This document shows, one piece after another, positions 33,997 through 43,230 of a stretch of DNA of 64,000 nt. Source of the DNA: Mucilaginibacter gossypiicola (GTDB lineage Bacteria; Bacteroidota; Bacteroidia; Sphingobacteriales; Sphingobacteriaceae); NCBI RefSeq assembly GCF_900110105.1, contig NZ_FOCL01000002.1:496001-560000 (forward strand). Reading direction: 5' to 3'. The notes beneath the pieces are model-generated. The model searched no databases. It had not been told where the DNA came from and saw nothing but the letters and a program-made list of their open reading frames with translations. Position 1 is the stretch's first letter. Each line of letters opens with the position of its first letter. The translations under genes were made by a program, and so were the position numbers.

Positions 33997-36624
33997 TTAA
34001 ACATTAAACAATCCGTTGCGTTCCTGTTCCTGGTAATCCTGCACCGTTTCAATAGCGTTATCAATTACATCGCTCAAAGCAGTTATAAATGTACCGGGTT
34101 GGGCAAGGCTCATGGCGTGCTTAATGGCATCAACCTCTTTAGGCACTACCTCAACCTGTTTGTTAGGATCAACTGATTCAATTCCCTCTCTGAGTAAACC
34201 AATGATATTTTCGGCGGTACGGCCACGCAGGTGTTTCTCCTGGCGCAGAATGATATAATCAAACATTTCGGCCGATAGCTTGCCCAGTTCACGGATGTCA
34301 TCATCCCGCCTGTCGCCGGTACCTGCTATAATACCAATCTTAAGCGGCGAATCGATATGCTTCAAAAACTCTTTGATACCGGTATAACCATCAGGGTTGT
34401 GGGCAAAATCTATCATGAACCTAAAATCTTTAAATTCAAAGATATTCATACGGCCAGGCGTTTGAGATGCCGATGGAATGAAGGTTTCGAGCGAAATCTT
34501 AATATCCTCTGTTTTAAATCCCCATAAAAATGTAGCCAGTGTAGCGGCCAGTACGTTCTCGATCATAAACGGCACGGTACCACCAAACGTAAGCGGGATC
34601 AGGATGGTACGTTGTACGCGGATTTTCCAGTCGCCTTTTAAAATGGTGATAAATCCATTTTCGCAGATAGCGGCGATGCCCCCTTTTTTGCAATGCGACT
34701 TGATGATCGGGTTGTTTTCGTTACGACTGAAATAAGCGATGTTACATTCGGCTTTTTTGCCAATGCGTACGCAATATTCATTATCGGCATTTAAAACGCC
34801 CCAGCCATCCTTTTTAACCGAATTTAACACTACGCTTTTCACCCTTGAAAGGTCTTCAAGCGAATGAATATCCGACAAGCCAAGGTGATCCTCCTGGATG
34901 TTTGTAATAACCCCAATATCGCAAAAGCCAAAACCTAAGCCCGAGCGCAGAATGCCGCCGCGGGCAGTTTCCAGTACTGCGAAATCAACCGTTGGATCTT
35001 TCAATATAAACTCAGAGCTAACCGGGCCTGTAGTATCGCCCTTCAGCATCATGTTGTTTTGAACGTAAATGCCGTCAGATGTAGTAAAACCCACCCTATG
35101 CCCGTTGTTTTTTACAATGTGCGCTATCAAACGGGTGGTAGTGGTTTTACCGTTGGTACCTGTAATAGCGATGATAGGGATGCGGGCCGATTTTCCGGCC
35201 GGGTAAAGCATATCAATTACATGCCCGGCTACGTTGCGCGGCAGGCCTTCGCTTGGTGCAATGTGCATCCTGAAGCCAGGCGCTGCGTTAACCTCAAGGA
35301 TCACACCACCAGTATCGGTAAGCGGCTCGGTAAGGTTTTGCGCCATAATATCGATACCACAAATATCCAGACCAATGATTTTAGAGATCCGCTCGCAAAT
35401 AAAGATGTTTTGCGGGTGCACATGGTCGGTAACATCAACAGATGTACCGCCGGTGCTCAGGTTAGCGGTCGACTTAACGTAAACAACCTCATCCTTTTCC
35501 GGAACGGTTTCAAGCGTGTAGCCCTTTTTGGCCAGCAGGTCGAGCGTATCACGATCTACCGTTATTTCGGTAAGCACATTTTCATGCCCATAGCCACGGC
35601 GTGGGTCGGTGTTTTCCAGATCAATCAACTCCTGGATGTTCAGCCTTCCGTCGCCGGTAACATTAGCCGGTTTACGTAAGGCCGCTGCAACCATTTTATT
35701 ATCGATAACCAGCACCCTGAAATCAAAGCCAGTAACATATCGCTCCACAATGACACGGCGCGAGATTTTTGCAGCGTGCTCATAGGCTTCAATAGCTTCT
35801 TCTTCTGTCTTGATATTGATAGAAATACCGCGACCATGGTTACCATCAAGCGGTTTAAATACCAGCGGGAAACCCACCTTGCGGATAGCATCCGGCACAG
35901 CCGATGCCGATGATATGGTTACGCCTTTGGCTACCGGAATAGCCTGTTCCTGCAGCAGGCGTTTGGTTTCTTCCTTATTGCTGGCTATATCAACGGCAAT
36001 ACTGCTGGTTTTTTCGGTCATGGTAGCGCGGAAACGCACCTGGTTTTTACCATAGCCCAATTGCACTAACGATTGATTGTTGAGCCTGATCCATGGGATA
36101 TCCCTTGCAATAGCTTCTTCTACAATTGATCCGGTACTTGGCCCTAAGCGGGTGTTTTCCCTGATCTCGCGCATTTGTTGAATATCAGCATCCAGGTTGT
36201 AATCTTCACCTTTGATGAGTGCTTCTGTAATGCGCACGGCCGATTCGGCGGCGAAAACGCCAACCTTTTCTTCCAGGTAAGCAAATACCACATTGTATAC
36301 ACCTTTTGTTTTGGTTTCGCGGGTACGGCCAAAGCCGGTATCCATACCGGCAAGAGTTTGGATCTCAAGCGCTATATGCTCAATAACGTGGCCCATCCAG
36401 GTGCCTGCTATTACCCGCTGAAAAAATCCGCCGGGTACGCCTGGCGAGCAGCGGTGGCTGTATAACGATGGCAGCAGCTTTTCAAGCCGTTCATAAAAAC
36501 CATCAATTTCGTTAGAGGGGCGGTGCTCCATCTCCTGCAGATCAAGCCGCATTTGTATTAATTTTTTGCGCCTGATGCTCCAAATGTTGGGTCCGCGTAG
36601 TACCTGAATATTTTCGATCTTCAT
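33997..36624 (-). CDS. cphA: Cyanophycin synthetase
   Basis: Polymerises aspartate and arginine into the storage polymer cyanophycin, 875 residues, cytoplasmic. Three parts are visible: an N-terminal domain (MKIENIQVLRGPNIWS through about 200), an ATP-grasp domain (about 210-480; GFPLVFKPLDGNHGRGI, VILEVNAAPGFRMH) and a C-terminal Mur-ligase-like domain with P-loop GTNGKTTTT at 489-497 and DFAHNPDGY. Length and order match CphA1-type enzymes. The degradation genes cphB and an isoaspartyl peptidase are divergent next to it, making a full storage cycle. The start ATG is the family start. Confidence 0.96.
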   Translation of the reverse strand: MKIENIQVLRGPNIWSIRRKKLIQMRLDLQEMEHRPSNEIDGFYERLEKLLPSLYSHRCSPGVPGGFFQRVIAGTWMGHVIEHIALEIQTLAGMDTGFGRTRETKTKGVYNVVFAYLEEKVGVFAAESAVRITEALIKGEDYNLDADIQQMREIRENTRLGPSTGSIVEEAIARDIPWIRLNNQSLVQLGYGKNQVRFRATMTEKTSSIAVDIASNKEETKRLLQEQAIPVAKGVTISSASAVPDAIRKVGFPLVFKPLDGNHGRGISINIKTEEEAIEAYEHAAKISRRVIVERYVTGFDFRVLVIDNKMVAAALRKPANVTGDGRLNIQELIDLENTDPRRGYGHENVLTEITVDRDTLDLLAKKGYTLETVPEKDEVVYVKSTANLSTGGTSVDVTDHVHPQNIFICERISKIIGLDICGIDIMAQNLTEPLTDTGGVILEVNAAPGFRMHIAPSEGLPRNVAGHVIDMLYPAGKSARIPIIAITGTNGKTTTTRLIAHIVKNNGHRVGFTTSDGIYVQNNMMLKGDTTGPVSSEFILKDPTVDFAVLETARGGILRSGLGFGFCDIGVITNIQEDHLGLSDIHSLEDLSRVKSVVLNSVKKDGWGVLNADNEYCVRIGKKAECNIAYFSRNENNPIIKSHCKKGGIAAICENGFITILKGDWKIRVQRTILIPLTFGGTVPFMIENVLAATLATFLWGFKTEDIKISLETFIPSASQTPGRMNIFEFKDFRFMIDFAHNPDGYTGIKEFLKHIDSPLKIGIIAGTGDRRDDDIRELGKLSAEMFDYIILRQEKHLRGRTAENIIGLLREGIESVDPNKQVEVVPKEVDAIKHAMSLAQPGTFITALSDVIDNAIETVQDYQEQERNGLFNV

Positions 36625-36795
36625 GTATGTAGAATGCTATTTTTTGTCAGTCTAATTTCTCCTTAAAACTATAAAACATAACACGGGAATAAAATTTTTG
36701 ATGTCAAAAAGCCATTATTTATTATTAGTTCCTGTGTTTGTGCAGGTTTTTATCGTAATTTGTATATAGTTGTATTAAGATAATGTGAAATAATC

Positions 36796-37716
36796 ATGAT
36801 TGTCCCGAAAGGTAAGCTAATAATTATAGGCGGCGCGGTTGATATGGGTAGTAATGTTACCCTCCAGGAGCATATTTTGCAGCCCGATTATATCAAATTT
36901 TTTGAACAAGGCATATTAAGGCGCATAATTAACGAATCTGCGAAGCACGAAGGCTCACAAATTGAGGTGATCACCACTGCCTCACAAATTCCGGAGCTTG
37001 TTGGTGAGGAGTATATCAAAGCCTTTGGCCAGCTTAACGTTACCAATGTTAACGTACTGCACATCAAGAGCCGTGAAGATGCAGCCAATAAAGTTTATCT
37101 CGACAGGATCCGTAAGGCCGATGTGGTGATGTTTAGCGGGGGCGACCAGCTCAGGCTAACAGCCATTTTTGGAGGTACCGAATTTTTGCAGATCCTGAAA
37201 CAACGTTATCAGAAAGAAAACTTTGTAATAGCAGGGACTTCGGCAGGAGCAGCGGCTGCATCAACACATATGATTTACCGCGGGCAAAGTAACGAAGCCC
37301 TGGTTAAAGGCGAGGTGCAGATTACCGCCGGTCTTGGCTTTATCGACTCGGTTATTGTTGATACCCACTTTGTACAGCGCGGCCGTATTGGCAGGTTAAT
37401 GTATGCAGTGGCAACCAACCCGGGCATTTTAGGGATAGGATTAGGCGAAGATACAGGCCTGCTCATTACCGAGGGGTATATGATGGAAGCGATAGGCTCG
37501 GGCCTGATTATTTTGGTTGACGGACGCAACATCGTGTCAACTAATATTTATGATGTAGAGCTTGGTTCGCCAATCTCTATCGAAAACTTAAGGGTGCACG
37601 TGATGTCGATATTTGACAAGTACGATTTGGTGCAGCACCGTTTAATCATAAAAAAGAGCATGAAGGTTGAAGAAGGCGTTTTTATAAATGCACCAGGCAG
37701 CAAACTTCTACAATAA
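36796..37716 (+). CDS. cphB: Cyanophycinase
   Basis: Serine peptidase of family S51 that cuts cyanophycin into beta-Asp-Arg dipeptides, 306 residues. The catalytic Ser149 is in VIAGTSAGAAAAS; FSGGDQLRL and VDTHFVQRGRIGRL are further family blocks, the latter with the likely catalytic His. No signal peptide is present, consistent with intracellular granule turnover. It starts 171 bases from the divergent cphA, so both may share a control region, and is followed on the same strand by the isoaspartyl peptidase 71 bases later. Confidence 0.95.
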   Translation: MIVPKGKLIIIGGAVDMGSNVTLQEHILQPDYIKFFEQGILRRIINESAKHEGSQIEVITTASQIPELVGEEYIKAFGQLNVTNVNVLHIKSREDAANKVYLDRIRKADVVMFSGGDQLRLTAIFGGTEFLQILKQRYQKENFVIAGTSAGAAAASTHMIYRGQSNEALVKGEVQITAGLGFIDSVIVDTHFVQRGRIGRLMYAVATNPGILGIGLGEDTGLLITEGYMMEAIGSGLIILVDGRNIVSTNIYDVELGSPISIENLRVHVMSIFDKYDLVQHRLIIKKSMKVEEGVFINAPGSKLLQ

Positions 37717-37787
37717 TTTAAACTGCATATAGTTCTTATAAATACCCTGGCCTTATTTATGCAGGTACATCTACTTAATTTATAATT

Positions 37788-38630
37788 ATGAAAATAATTA
37801 TTCACGGCGGTTTTTTTAGCGAATCGCTTACCAACCAGGAAGTAAAGCTGGCCAAACAGGAAGCCCTGAATGGTATAGTACAGTTAGGATATAACCATCT
37901 GCAACATCATACCGCGGCAGAAACTGTAGTATATACTGTACGGTTGCTTGAAGATTGCGAGCTTTTTAATGCCGGTACCGGATCGCAAATTCAGAGCGAT
38001 GGTAAAATCCGCCTCAGCGCATCGCTCATGGATGGCAAAACCCAGCGCTTTTCGGGCGTTATCAACATTGAAGATGTTAAAAACCCTATCTGCGTAGCCG
38101 AAAAACTTCAGGCCTATGATGATCGTGTATTAAGCGGCAAAGGAGCGTGCGATTTTGCTATAGAAAACGGACATAAATACTATAATCCCGAAATACCACA
38201 GCGCCGTCATGAGTACGAGCAAAAACTAAGCGACTCCATCAGGCTCGGCACCGTAGGCTGCGTTGCGCTTGATGTACATGGCAACCTGGCTGCTGCTACC
38301 AGTACCGGGGGCAAAGGCTTTGAAATTCCTGGCCGTGTTAGTGATTCGGCCACTACTGCGGGTAATTATGCTAATGCATTTGCGGGCGTTTCATGTACCG
38401 GCGTAGGTGAAGATATTGTAAGCGGATCGGTAGCTGTTAAAATTGTTACACGCGTAACCGATGGCATGACCCTCATGGCCGCTACCGAAAAAACCCTTGA
38501 CGAAATGAAGCCCTATGATGGCTTTGCAGGCGTGATAGGCATCACCACCGACGGGCAGATCTATCACTCCGATACCCACCCTTATATGGTTTGGGCACTG
38601 CACGATGGCGACATTGAAGTTTTTAACTAA
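37788..38630 (+). CDS. Isoaspartyl peptidase/L-asparaginase (Ntn hydrolase)
   Basis: Plant-type asparaginase/isoaspartyl peptidase, 280 residues, self-processing N-terminal nucleophile hydrolase. The cleavage and nucleophile site is GTVGCVALD with Thr155, giving alpha and beta chains of about 154 and 126 residues. IIIHGG at the start and FNAGTGSQIQSDG are family signatures. With cphB just upstream it most likely splits the beta-Asp-Arg dipeptide from cyanophycin into Asp and Arg, completing the pathway. No signal peptide; cytoplasmic. Confidence 0.93.
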   Translation: MKIIIHGGFFSESLTNQEVKLAKQEALNGIVQLGYNHLQHHTAAETVVYTVRLLEDCELFNAGTGSQIQSDGKIRLSASLMDGKTQRFSGVINIEDVKNPICVAEKLQAYDDRVLSGKGACDFAIENGHKYYNPEIPQRRHEYEQKLSDSIRLGTVGCVALDVHGNLAAATSTGGKGFEIPGRVSDSATTAGNYANAFAGVSCTGVGEDIVSGSVAVKIVTRVTDGMTLMAATEKTLDEMKPYDGFAGVIGITTDGQIYHSDTHPYMVWALHDGDIEVFN

Positions 38631-38728
38631 AACCTAAATTTATTTTTTCCGTAGAAAGGTACAAATTCAATATTTGTAAAATAACAGTGGCATTTAAGCG
38701 TTTATGTGTTTGCTGCCTTTTATAGGTA

Positions 38729-38759
38729 TTGTTTTCCCGTTAACAAATAATTACATTTG
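38729..38759 (+). promoter_or_regulatory. Bacteroidota-type promoter for the TPR gene
   Basis: TTG (38729-38731), 20 bases, then TACATTTG (38752-38759). This matches the -33/-7 consensus. The start codon of the TPR gene follows at 38812, leaving a leader of about 45 bases. Confidence 0.75.
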
Positions 38760-38811
38760 TTAAGCTGATTAATTTAAAATTACACAGTTTAAACCCAGGA
38801 AAAAAGATTAG

Positions 38812-39441
38812 ATGAGATATTTCCTACTTATTATTTTATGCTCTGTTGGGTTCAATGCATCAGCGCAATGGTATTACAAACCGTTCAATAAGCGCACCAG
38901 GTCTCCGCAGATGGCATATGCGCAAAATCATTCCATTAAAAGGTTGCCGCCCCCTACAGTAGCTAAAGTAAAAATCCCGCCAACTATTATTGAGCATACG
39001 CCTTATGTAATGGCAATGATCGAGGAATCGGTGATGAGAACCGCTCAGCATAATATGCGTTTCCATGTATACAATGCTGCAAGCTATAACTTTAGCGACC
39101 TGGCGCAGATGTACATGAAGCAAAACCGCCTGGCCGAAGCTAAATGGTTCCTGCTGCAAAGCATTACCATATCGCGCCAGCAAAATGATGACAGGCACAC
39201 CATAGCCAACCTGCTTGATCTGGCAGCTGTAAAAGCCGATTACGGCGATTATGCACAGGCTAAACAGGATTTAGCCGAAGCCCGCCAGTTAGCTATTTCA
39301 CGCGGTTTAACATATGACCTGGCTACAGTAGAGAAAAAAACGCGCTATTTACAGGACAACAAATTTAAAACGCCACACAGCGAAACCCGCTTTGCAGAAA
39401 CTGCCGATGCCGGTACAATTACCAAACCGGTTAATAAATAG
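38812..39441 (+). CDS. Secreted TPR-repeat protein
   Basis: A 209-residue exported protein: signal peptide 1-19 (ending ASAQ), a basic proline-containing linker (about 20-65), and helical repeats resembling tetratricopeptide units from about 90 to 185 (YNFSDLAQMYMKQNRLAEAKWFLLQSITIS, then TIANLLDLAAVKADYGDYAQAKQDLAEARQLA). Likely a protein-interaction module in the periplasm. No specific family is recognised. It has its own promoter and a terminator after it. Confidence 0.8.
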   Translation: MRYFLLIILCSVGFNASAQWYYKPFNKRTRSPQMAYAQNHSIKRLPPPTVAKVKIPPTIIEHTPYVMAMIEESVMRTAQHNMRFHVYNAASYNFSDLAQMYMKQNRLAEAKWFLLQSITISRQQNDDRHTIANLLDLAAVKADYGDYAQAKQDLAEARQLAISRGLTYDLATVEKKTRYLQDNKFKTPHSETRFAETADAGTITKPVNK

Positions 39442-39523
39442 TATTTTTTTGTAACAAAAGCGTAAAATGGTGCAGCTCGCATACTATTAGTAAAACATAA
39501 TCGTATTATTGTTCTTAGTAATT

Positions 39524-39553
39524 AAGAGACAGCATTTTGACTGTCTCTTTTTT
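39524..39553 (+). terminator. Terminator after the TPR gene
   Basis: AAGAGACAG (39524-39532) and CTGTCTCTT (39541-39549) form a perfect stem followed by TTTTTTATTTT. It lies 83 bases beyond the stop codon. Confidence 0.9.
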
Positions 39554-39630
39554 ATTTTACATTAGCAAATTAATAATAGGCACAAGTATTGATGTTTTAC
39601 ACCAACCCCGATTTAACTACAGTAAAAGAT

Positions 39631-41775
39631 ATGTTTAAGAAAGTATATTTGTTATTGGTGCTGGGCGCAGCCCTCGCCTGTAAAGCATCGCCATCCAAAC
39701 CTGTTAAAGTAGCAGGTTCAAATGATTTACAGCCCGATGAGCAACAAAGCGTTGTTTGTAAGCAGGTAGCATCATTAATTTCCAACTATAACTATAAAAA
39801 AGTTCCGCTGAACGATTCGGTATCAGCTATAATTTTTGATCGTTATATCAAATCGCTTGATGAAAACCACAGCTATTTTTTAGCATCAGATATCAAGGAT
39901 TTTGAAAAATATAAAACCGTACTTGATGATGATATTAAAGCAGGCAACCTGGCCGATGCTTTTTACATCTTCAACGTTTTTCAAAAAAGGTACATCGAAC
40001 ACGTAAAATATTCAATTGAACAGATCAGCAAAAACTTCGATTTTAACAAAACCGAAACCTTTGTGTATGACCGTGACAAACTGCCCTGGATTGCTACACA
40101 GAGCGATATGGATGCCATGTGGACCAAGCGCGTTAAGTACGACCTGCTAAACCTTAAACTGGCCAATGCAGATATGGCTAAAAACAAGGAGACACTTAAA
40201 AAACGTTATGAAAACCTGTTGACTCAAACCAACAAGTTATCAAATCAGGACGTTTTCCAATACTTCATGGATGCCTTTACCGAGGCTATCGATCCGCATA
40301 CTAACTACTTTAATCCATCAAACGCTGCCAATTTCAATATTGAAATGTCGCGCCAGGTTGAAGGGATAGGGGCTTCACTCCAGGTAGAAAACGAGTATGT
40401 AACTATCAAAACTATCGTAGCAGGCGGCCCGGCCGATAAAAGCCACCAGATAAGTGTTGATGACCGTATTGTTGCCGTGGCCCAAGGCAAAACCGGCGAA
40501 TTTCAGAACGTGGTAGGCTGGCGCGTGGATAATGCCATCGCCATCATCCGTGGCACTAAAGGCACTACAGTTAGGCTTGAAATATTGCCTGCGGGTGTAA
40601 ACGCATCTGCTAAACCAAAAGTGGTTGAAATGGTTCGCGAAAAGATCATCCTGAAAGATCAATCGGCCAAAAAAGAGATCCGCACTTACAACAGCAATGG
40701 TAAAACGGTTAGGATAGGGTTGATATCTATCCCGGCATTCTACATTGACTTTAACGATTATAAAGCAGGTAACCCTAACTACAAAAGTACTACCCACGAT
40801 GTTAAGGCGATCCTTGACTCATTAAAGAAGGAAAATGTGGATGGCCTCGTGATCGACCTGCGTGAAAACGGCGGAGGTTCATTGATGGAAGCCATTGAGC
40901 TTACCGGCCTGTTCATTAAAACCGGCCCGGTAGTACAGGTACGTGACACCAAAGACCAGGTTGAAATTGATAAAGACGAAGATCCTGATATTAGCTACAG
41001 TGGCCCGATGGCCGTATTGGTTGATCGTTTCAGTGCTTCAGCCTCTGAAATCTTCTCAGGCGCAATACAGGATTACGGTCGCGGGTTGATATTGGGTACT
41101 CAAACTTATGGTAAGGGTTCGGTACAAAGCGCCATCGACCTTGACAGGGTGATCGGTTCTTCTCTTCGCGATAAAATTGCGGGCGTAGTTGGCGGCGGTA
41201 AAAAAACAACTTCTACCGGTAGCCAAAGCACTTATGGCCAGCTTAACCTTACTATAGCCAAGTTCTATCGCATCAGCGGTAATTCAACTCAGCATAAAGG
41301 TGTAACACCTGATATCTCTTTCCCTTCGGTTATTCCGTTGGATAAATACGGTGAAGATACCGAGCCATCAGCAATGCCTTTTGACATCATTGCCAAAACA
41401 GATTATACCAAAACAGGCGATTTCACCGGCGTATTGCCACAGCTTAAAAAACTGCATGACCAACGTATGGCCGGCAGCGACAGCTATAAATACCTGCTTG
41501 AAGATATCGCCGATTTCAAAAAACACGATGCTGATGACAGCGTATCACTGAAAGAGTCTGACTTGAAAAAACAGCGCGACGATGATGAAGCAAAAGCATT
41601 TGAACGCAACAACCTGCGCCGCGTAGCATTAGGTTTACCAGCCCTTAAAAAAGGACAAACCAAACCTAAAAACGAAGACCTTGACTTCGTAAAACGCGAA
41701 GCCGGCCAAATCATGACCGACTACATCAGTCTTGATAACAAGTTTACAAGTGTTGGCTCACAGCCAGCTAACTAA
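39631..41775 (+). CDS. prc: C-terminal processing (tail-specific) protease
   Basis: Periplasmic serine protease of family S41, 714 residues from the ATG at 39631; the longer frame would place 14 residues ahead of the signal peptide. The signal ends in the lipobox LALAC, so it is probably a lipoprotein. An N-terminal Prc domain, a PDZ domain (about 235-330) and the protease core follow. The catalytic Ser470 (FSASASEIF), Asp481 and Lys495 (TYGKGSVQ) have the same 11- and 25-residue spacing as in E. coli Prc. The C-terminal region is the Prc-specific domain. It trims protein C-termini in the envelope. Confidence 0.93.
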   Translation: MFKKVYLLLVLGAALACKASPSKPVKVAGSNDLQPDEQQSVVCKQVASLISNYNYKKVPLNDSVSAIIFDRYIKSLDENHSYFLASDIKDFEKYKTVLDDDIKAGNLADAFYIFNVFQKRYIEHVKYSIEQISKNFDFNKTETFVYDRDKLPWIATQSDMDAMWTKRVKYDLLNLKLANADMAKNKETLKKRYENLLTQTNKLSNQDVFQYFMDAFTEAIDPHTNYFNPSNAANFNIEMSRQVEGIGASLQVENEYVTIKTIVAGGPADKSHQISVDDRIVAVAQGKTGEFQNVVGWRVDNAIAIIRGTKGTTVRLEILPAGVNASAKPKVVEMVREKIILKDQSAKKEIRTYNSNGKTVRIGLISIPAFYIDFNDYKAGNPNYKSTTHDVKAILDSLKKENVDGLVIDLRENGGGSLMEAIELTGLFIKTGPVVQVRDTKDQVEIDKDEDPDISYSGPMAVLVDRFSASASEIFSGAIQDYGRGLILGTQTYGKGSVQSAIDLDRVIGSSLRDKIAGVVGGGKKTTSTGSQSTYGQLNLTIAKFYRISGNSTQHKGVTPDISFPSVIPLDKYGEDTEPSAMPFDIIAKTDYTKTGDFTGVLPQLKKLHDQRMAGSDSYKYLLEDIADFKKHDADDSVSLKESDLKKQRDDDEAKAFERNNLRRVALGLPALKKGQTKPKNEDLDFVKREAGQIMTDYISLDNKFTSVGSQPAN

Positions 41776-41796
41776 GTAGGTTTTAGATAACATTCA

Positions 41797-41829
41797 GCGC
41801 CCGGTATTGAAAGATGCCGGGCGTTTTTA
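41797..41829 (+). terminator. Terminator after prc
   Basis: CGCCCGGTAT pairs with ATGCCGGGCG (one G-U pair) followed by TTTTTAT. It lies about 20 bases beyond the prc stop. Confidence 0.88.
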
Positions 41830-41852
41830 TTTCACCTAATTACTCTCTAACC

Positions 41853-41927
41853 CGTCATTGCGAGGTACGAAGCAATCCCTAACTCTACAGAGCGGTTTTA
41901 CAAATCGGGGATTGCTTCGCAATGACG
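41853..41927. repeat. REP-like palindrome, copy 5 (GAGGTACGAAG type, truncated right arm)
   Basis: CGTCATTGCGAGGTACGAAG on the left, GGGGATTGCTTCGCAATGACG on the right; the right arm lacks the TACCTCG block found in copy 6, so seven bases were deleted. An ATG inside its right end opens a spurious extension of the next gene. Confidence 0.88.
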
Positions 41928-42007
41928 CTTTTATATTCAGTTTATATCCCCAACGTAAAAATCACTTATCATTATAAAACCCTGTCGGCTAATACCCTTG
42001 CATTTTG

Positions 42008-42015
42008 TAAATTTG
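42008..42015 (+). promoter_or_regulatory. Candidate -7 element for the 2-hydroxyacid dehydrogenase
   Basis: TAAATTTG matches TAnnTTTG 26 bases before the TTG start I favour. No TTG sits at the expected -33 distance, so the match is only partial. Its position inside the longer open frame argues that translation starts downstream. Confidence 0.45.
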
Positions 42016-42041
42016 GCCTCTTACAAAAAATAGATACTACG

Positions 42042-42971
42042 TTGAAGAATAATATCCTTATTGTTGATGATGTGCATGCCATATTTATGGAGCAGGCCGA
42101 AGCTAAAGGTTACACCTGCGATTATCGTCCGCTGATTAAGCTTGACGAAGCTATGCAGATTATAAGCAACTATGCCGGTTTGGTGATCCGCTCAAAATTC
42201 AGGGTGGATAAAGCCGTGCTTGACGCCGCCACCAACCTGCAGTTTATAGCCCGTGCCGGCGCCGGTATGGATAATATTGATGAAGATTATGCTGCTCAAA
42301 AAGGCATAAACCTCATTAATGCTCCCGAAGGTAATTCTGATGCCGTGGGTGAACACGCCATAGGTTTATTGCTATCATTAATGAATAACCTGAACCGTGG
42401 CGATGCTGAAATCCGCGACGGCAAATGGCAGCGTGAGGCCAATCGTGGTTATGAGCTAAAAGGCAAAACTGTGGGTATCATTGGCTACGGGCATATGGGT
42501 AGCAGTTTTGCACGCAAACTTTCGGGTTTCCAGGTAAACGTTATTGCTTATGATAAATACAAAACGGGTTTCAGCGATAAATATGCCCGCGAAGTAAGCA
42601 TGGAAGAAATTGTTAAGCACAGCGATGTACTAAGCCTGCATATCCCGCTAACTACCGAAACTAACGGACTGGTTGACGATGAGTACCTGTTCCACTTCAA
42701 AAAACCTATATTTTTCCTGAACACATCCCGCGGTAAAACCGCTAAGGTAAGCGCTGTACTTAATGCTATACGCGAAGGCAAAATATTGGGCGCCGGATTA
42801 GATGTACTTGAGGTTGAAAAATTCCCTGCCCTCGCCGAGCAGCCGTGGTTTGAAGAATTAAGGCAAAGCGGTAAAGTGTTATTAAGCCCACACGTTGCCG
42901 GCTGGACATTTGATTCGTACCGGAAGATCAGCGAAGTGATGGCTGAGAAGTTGGTTGATTTGAAGGTTTGA
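42042..42971 (+). CDS. D-isomer specific 2-hydroxyacid dehydrogenase
   Basis: NAD-dependent 2-hydroxyacid dehydrogenase related to phosphoglycerate dehydrogenase, 309 residues. The family start is at NNILIVDDVHAIFMEQA, so I place the start at the TTG of 42042; the open frame extends to an ATG at 41922, but that ATG is inside a repeat and the first 40 residues do not resemble the family. The nucleotide-binding site is VGIIGYGHMGSSFARKL; the catalytic Arg (FLNTSRGK region follows), Glu and His (LSPHVAGWTF) blocks are present. No ACT domain is seen. The substrate (3-phosphoglycerate or another 2-oxoacid) is not settled. Confidence 0.85.
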   Translation: MKNNILIVDDVHAIFMEQAEAKGYTCDYRPLIKLDEAMQIISNYAGLVIRSKFRVDKAVLDAATNLQFIARAGAGMDNIDEDYAAQKGINLINAPEGNSDAVGEHAIGLLLSLMNNLNRGDAEIRDGKWQREANRGYELKGKTVGIIGYGHMGSSFARKLSGFQVNVIAYDKYKTGFSDKYAREVSMEEIVKHSDVLSLHIPLTTETNGLVDDEYLFHFKKPIFFLNTSRGKTAKVSAVLNAIREGKILGAGLDVLEVEKFPALAEQPWFEELRQSGKVLLSPHVAGWTFDSYRKISEVMAEKLVDLKV

Positions 42972-43148
42972 ACCTTGATTTATGGGATTTGAGGATTGCC
43001 ATGAGTTATGCGTTGTCTGAACTCGAATTTTTTGAATTAAAGAATTAGCAGAACGCTAAGTAAATTCGATAAATTCTTAAAATTCGTTTAATTCGAGTTC
43101 AGACAAACATCCTGCTAATCCTCAAATCCCATAAATCAGGGTTCAGAC
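42970..43148. repeat. GTCTGAAC palindromes, one nested in another
   Basis: The outer pair is GAACCTTGATTTATGGGATT (from 42970) with AATCCCATAAATCAGGGTTC (ending at 43145). Inside lies a complete inner element from 43014 to 43108, TTGTCTGAACTCGAATT mirrored by AATTCGAGTTCAGACAA. The outer element begins within the last codons of the preceding gene. The family also occurs at 7472-7567. Confidence 0.8.
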
Positions 43149-43230
43149 AAAAAATCTTTCAACCCATTGTTAACAATCTTTTTTTGAATTGTAAGCCTAT
43201 TCCCTCAACTTCGCAGTCCGAATTTTGATT

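Noticed and set aside
41922..42041. N-terminal extension of the 2-hydroxyacid dehydrogenase
   Set aside because: The first codons come from a repeat and the segment does not resemble the family; a -7 promoter motif lies inside it.
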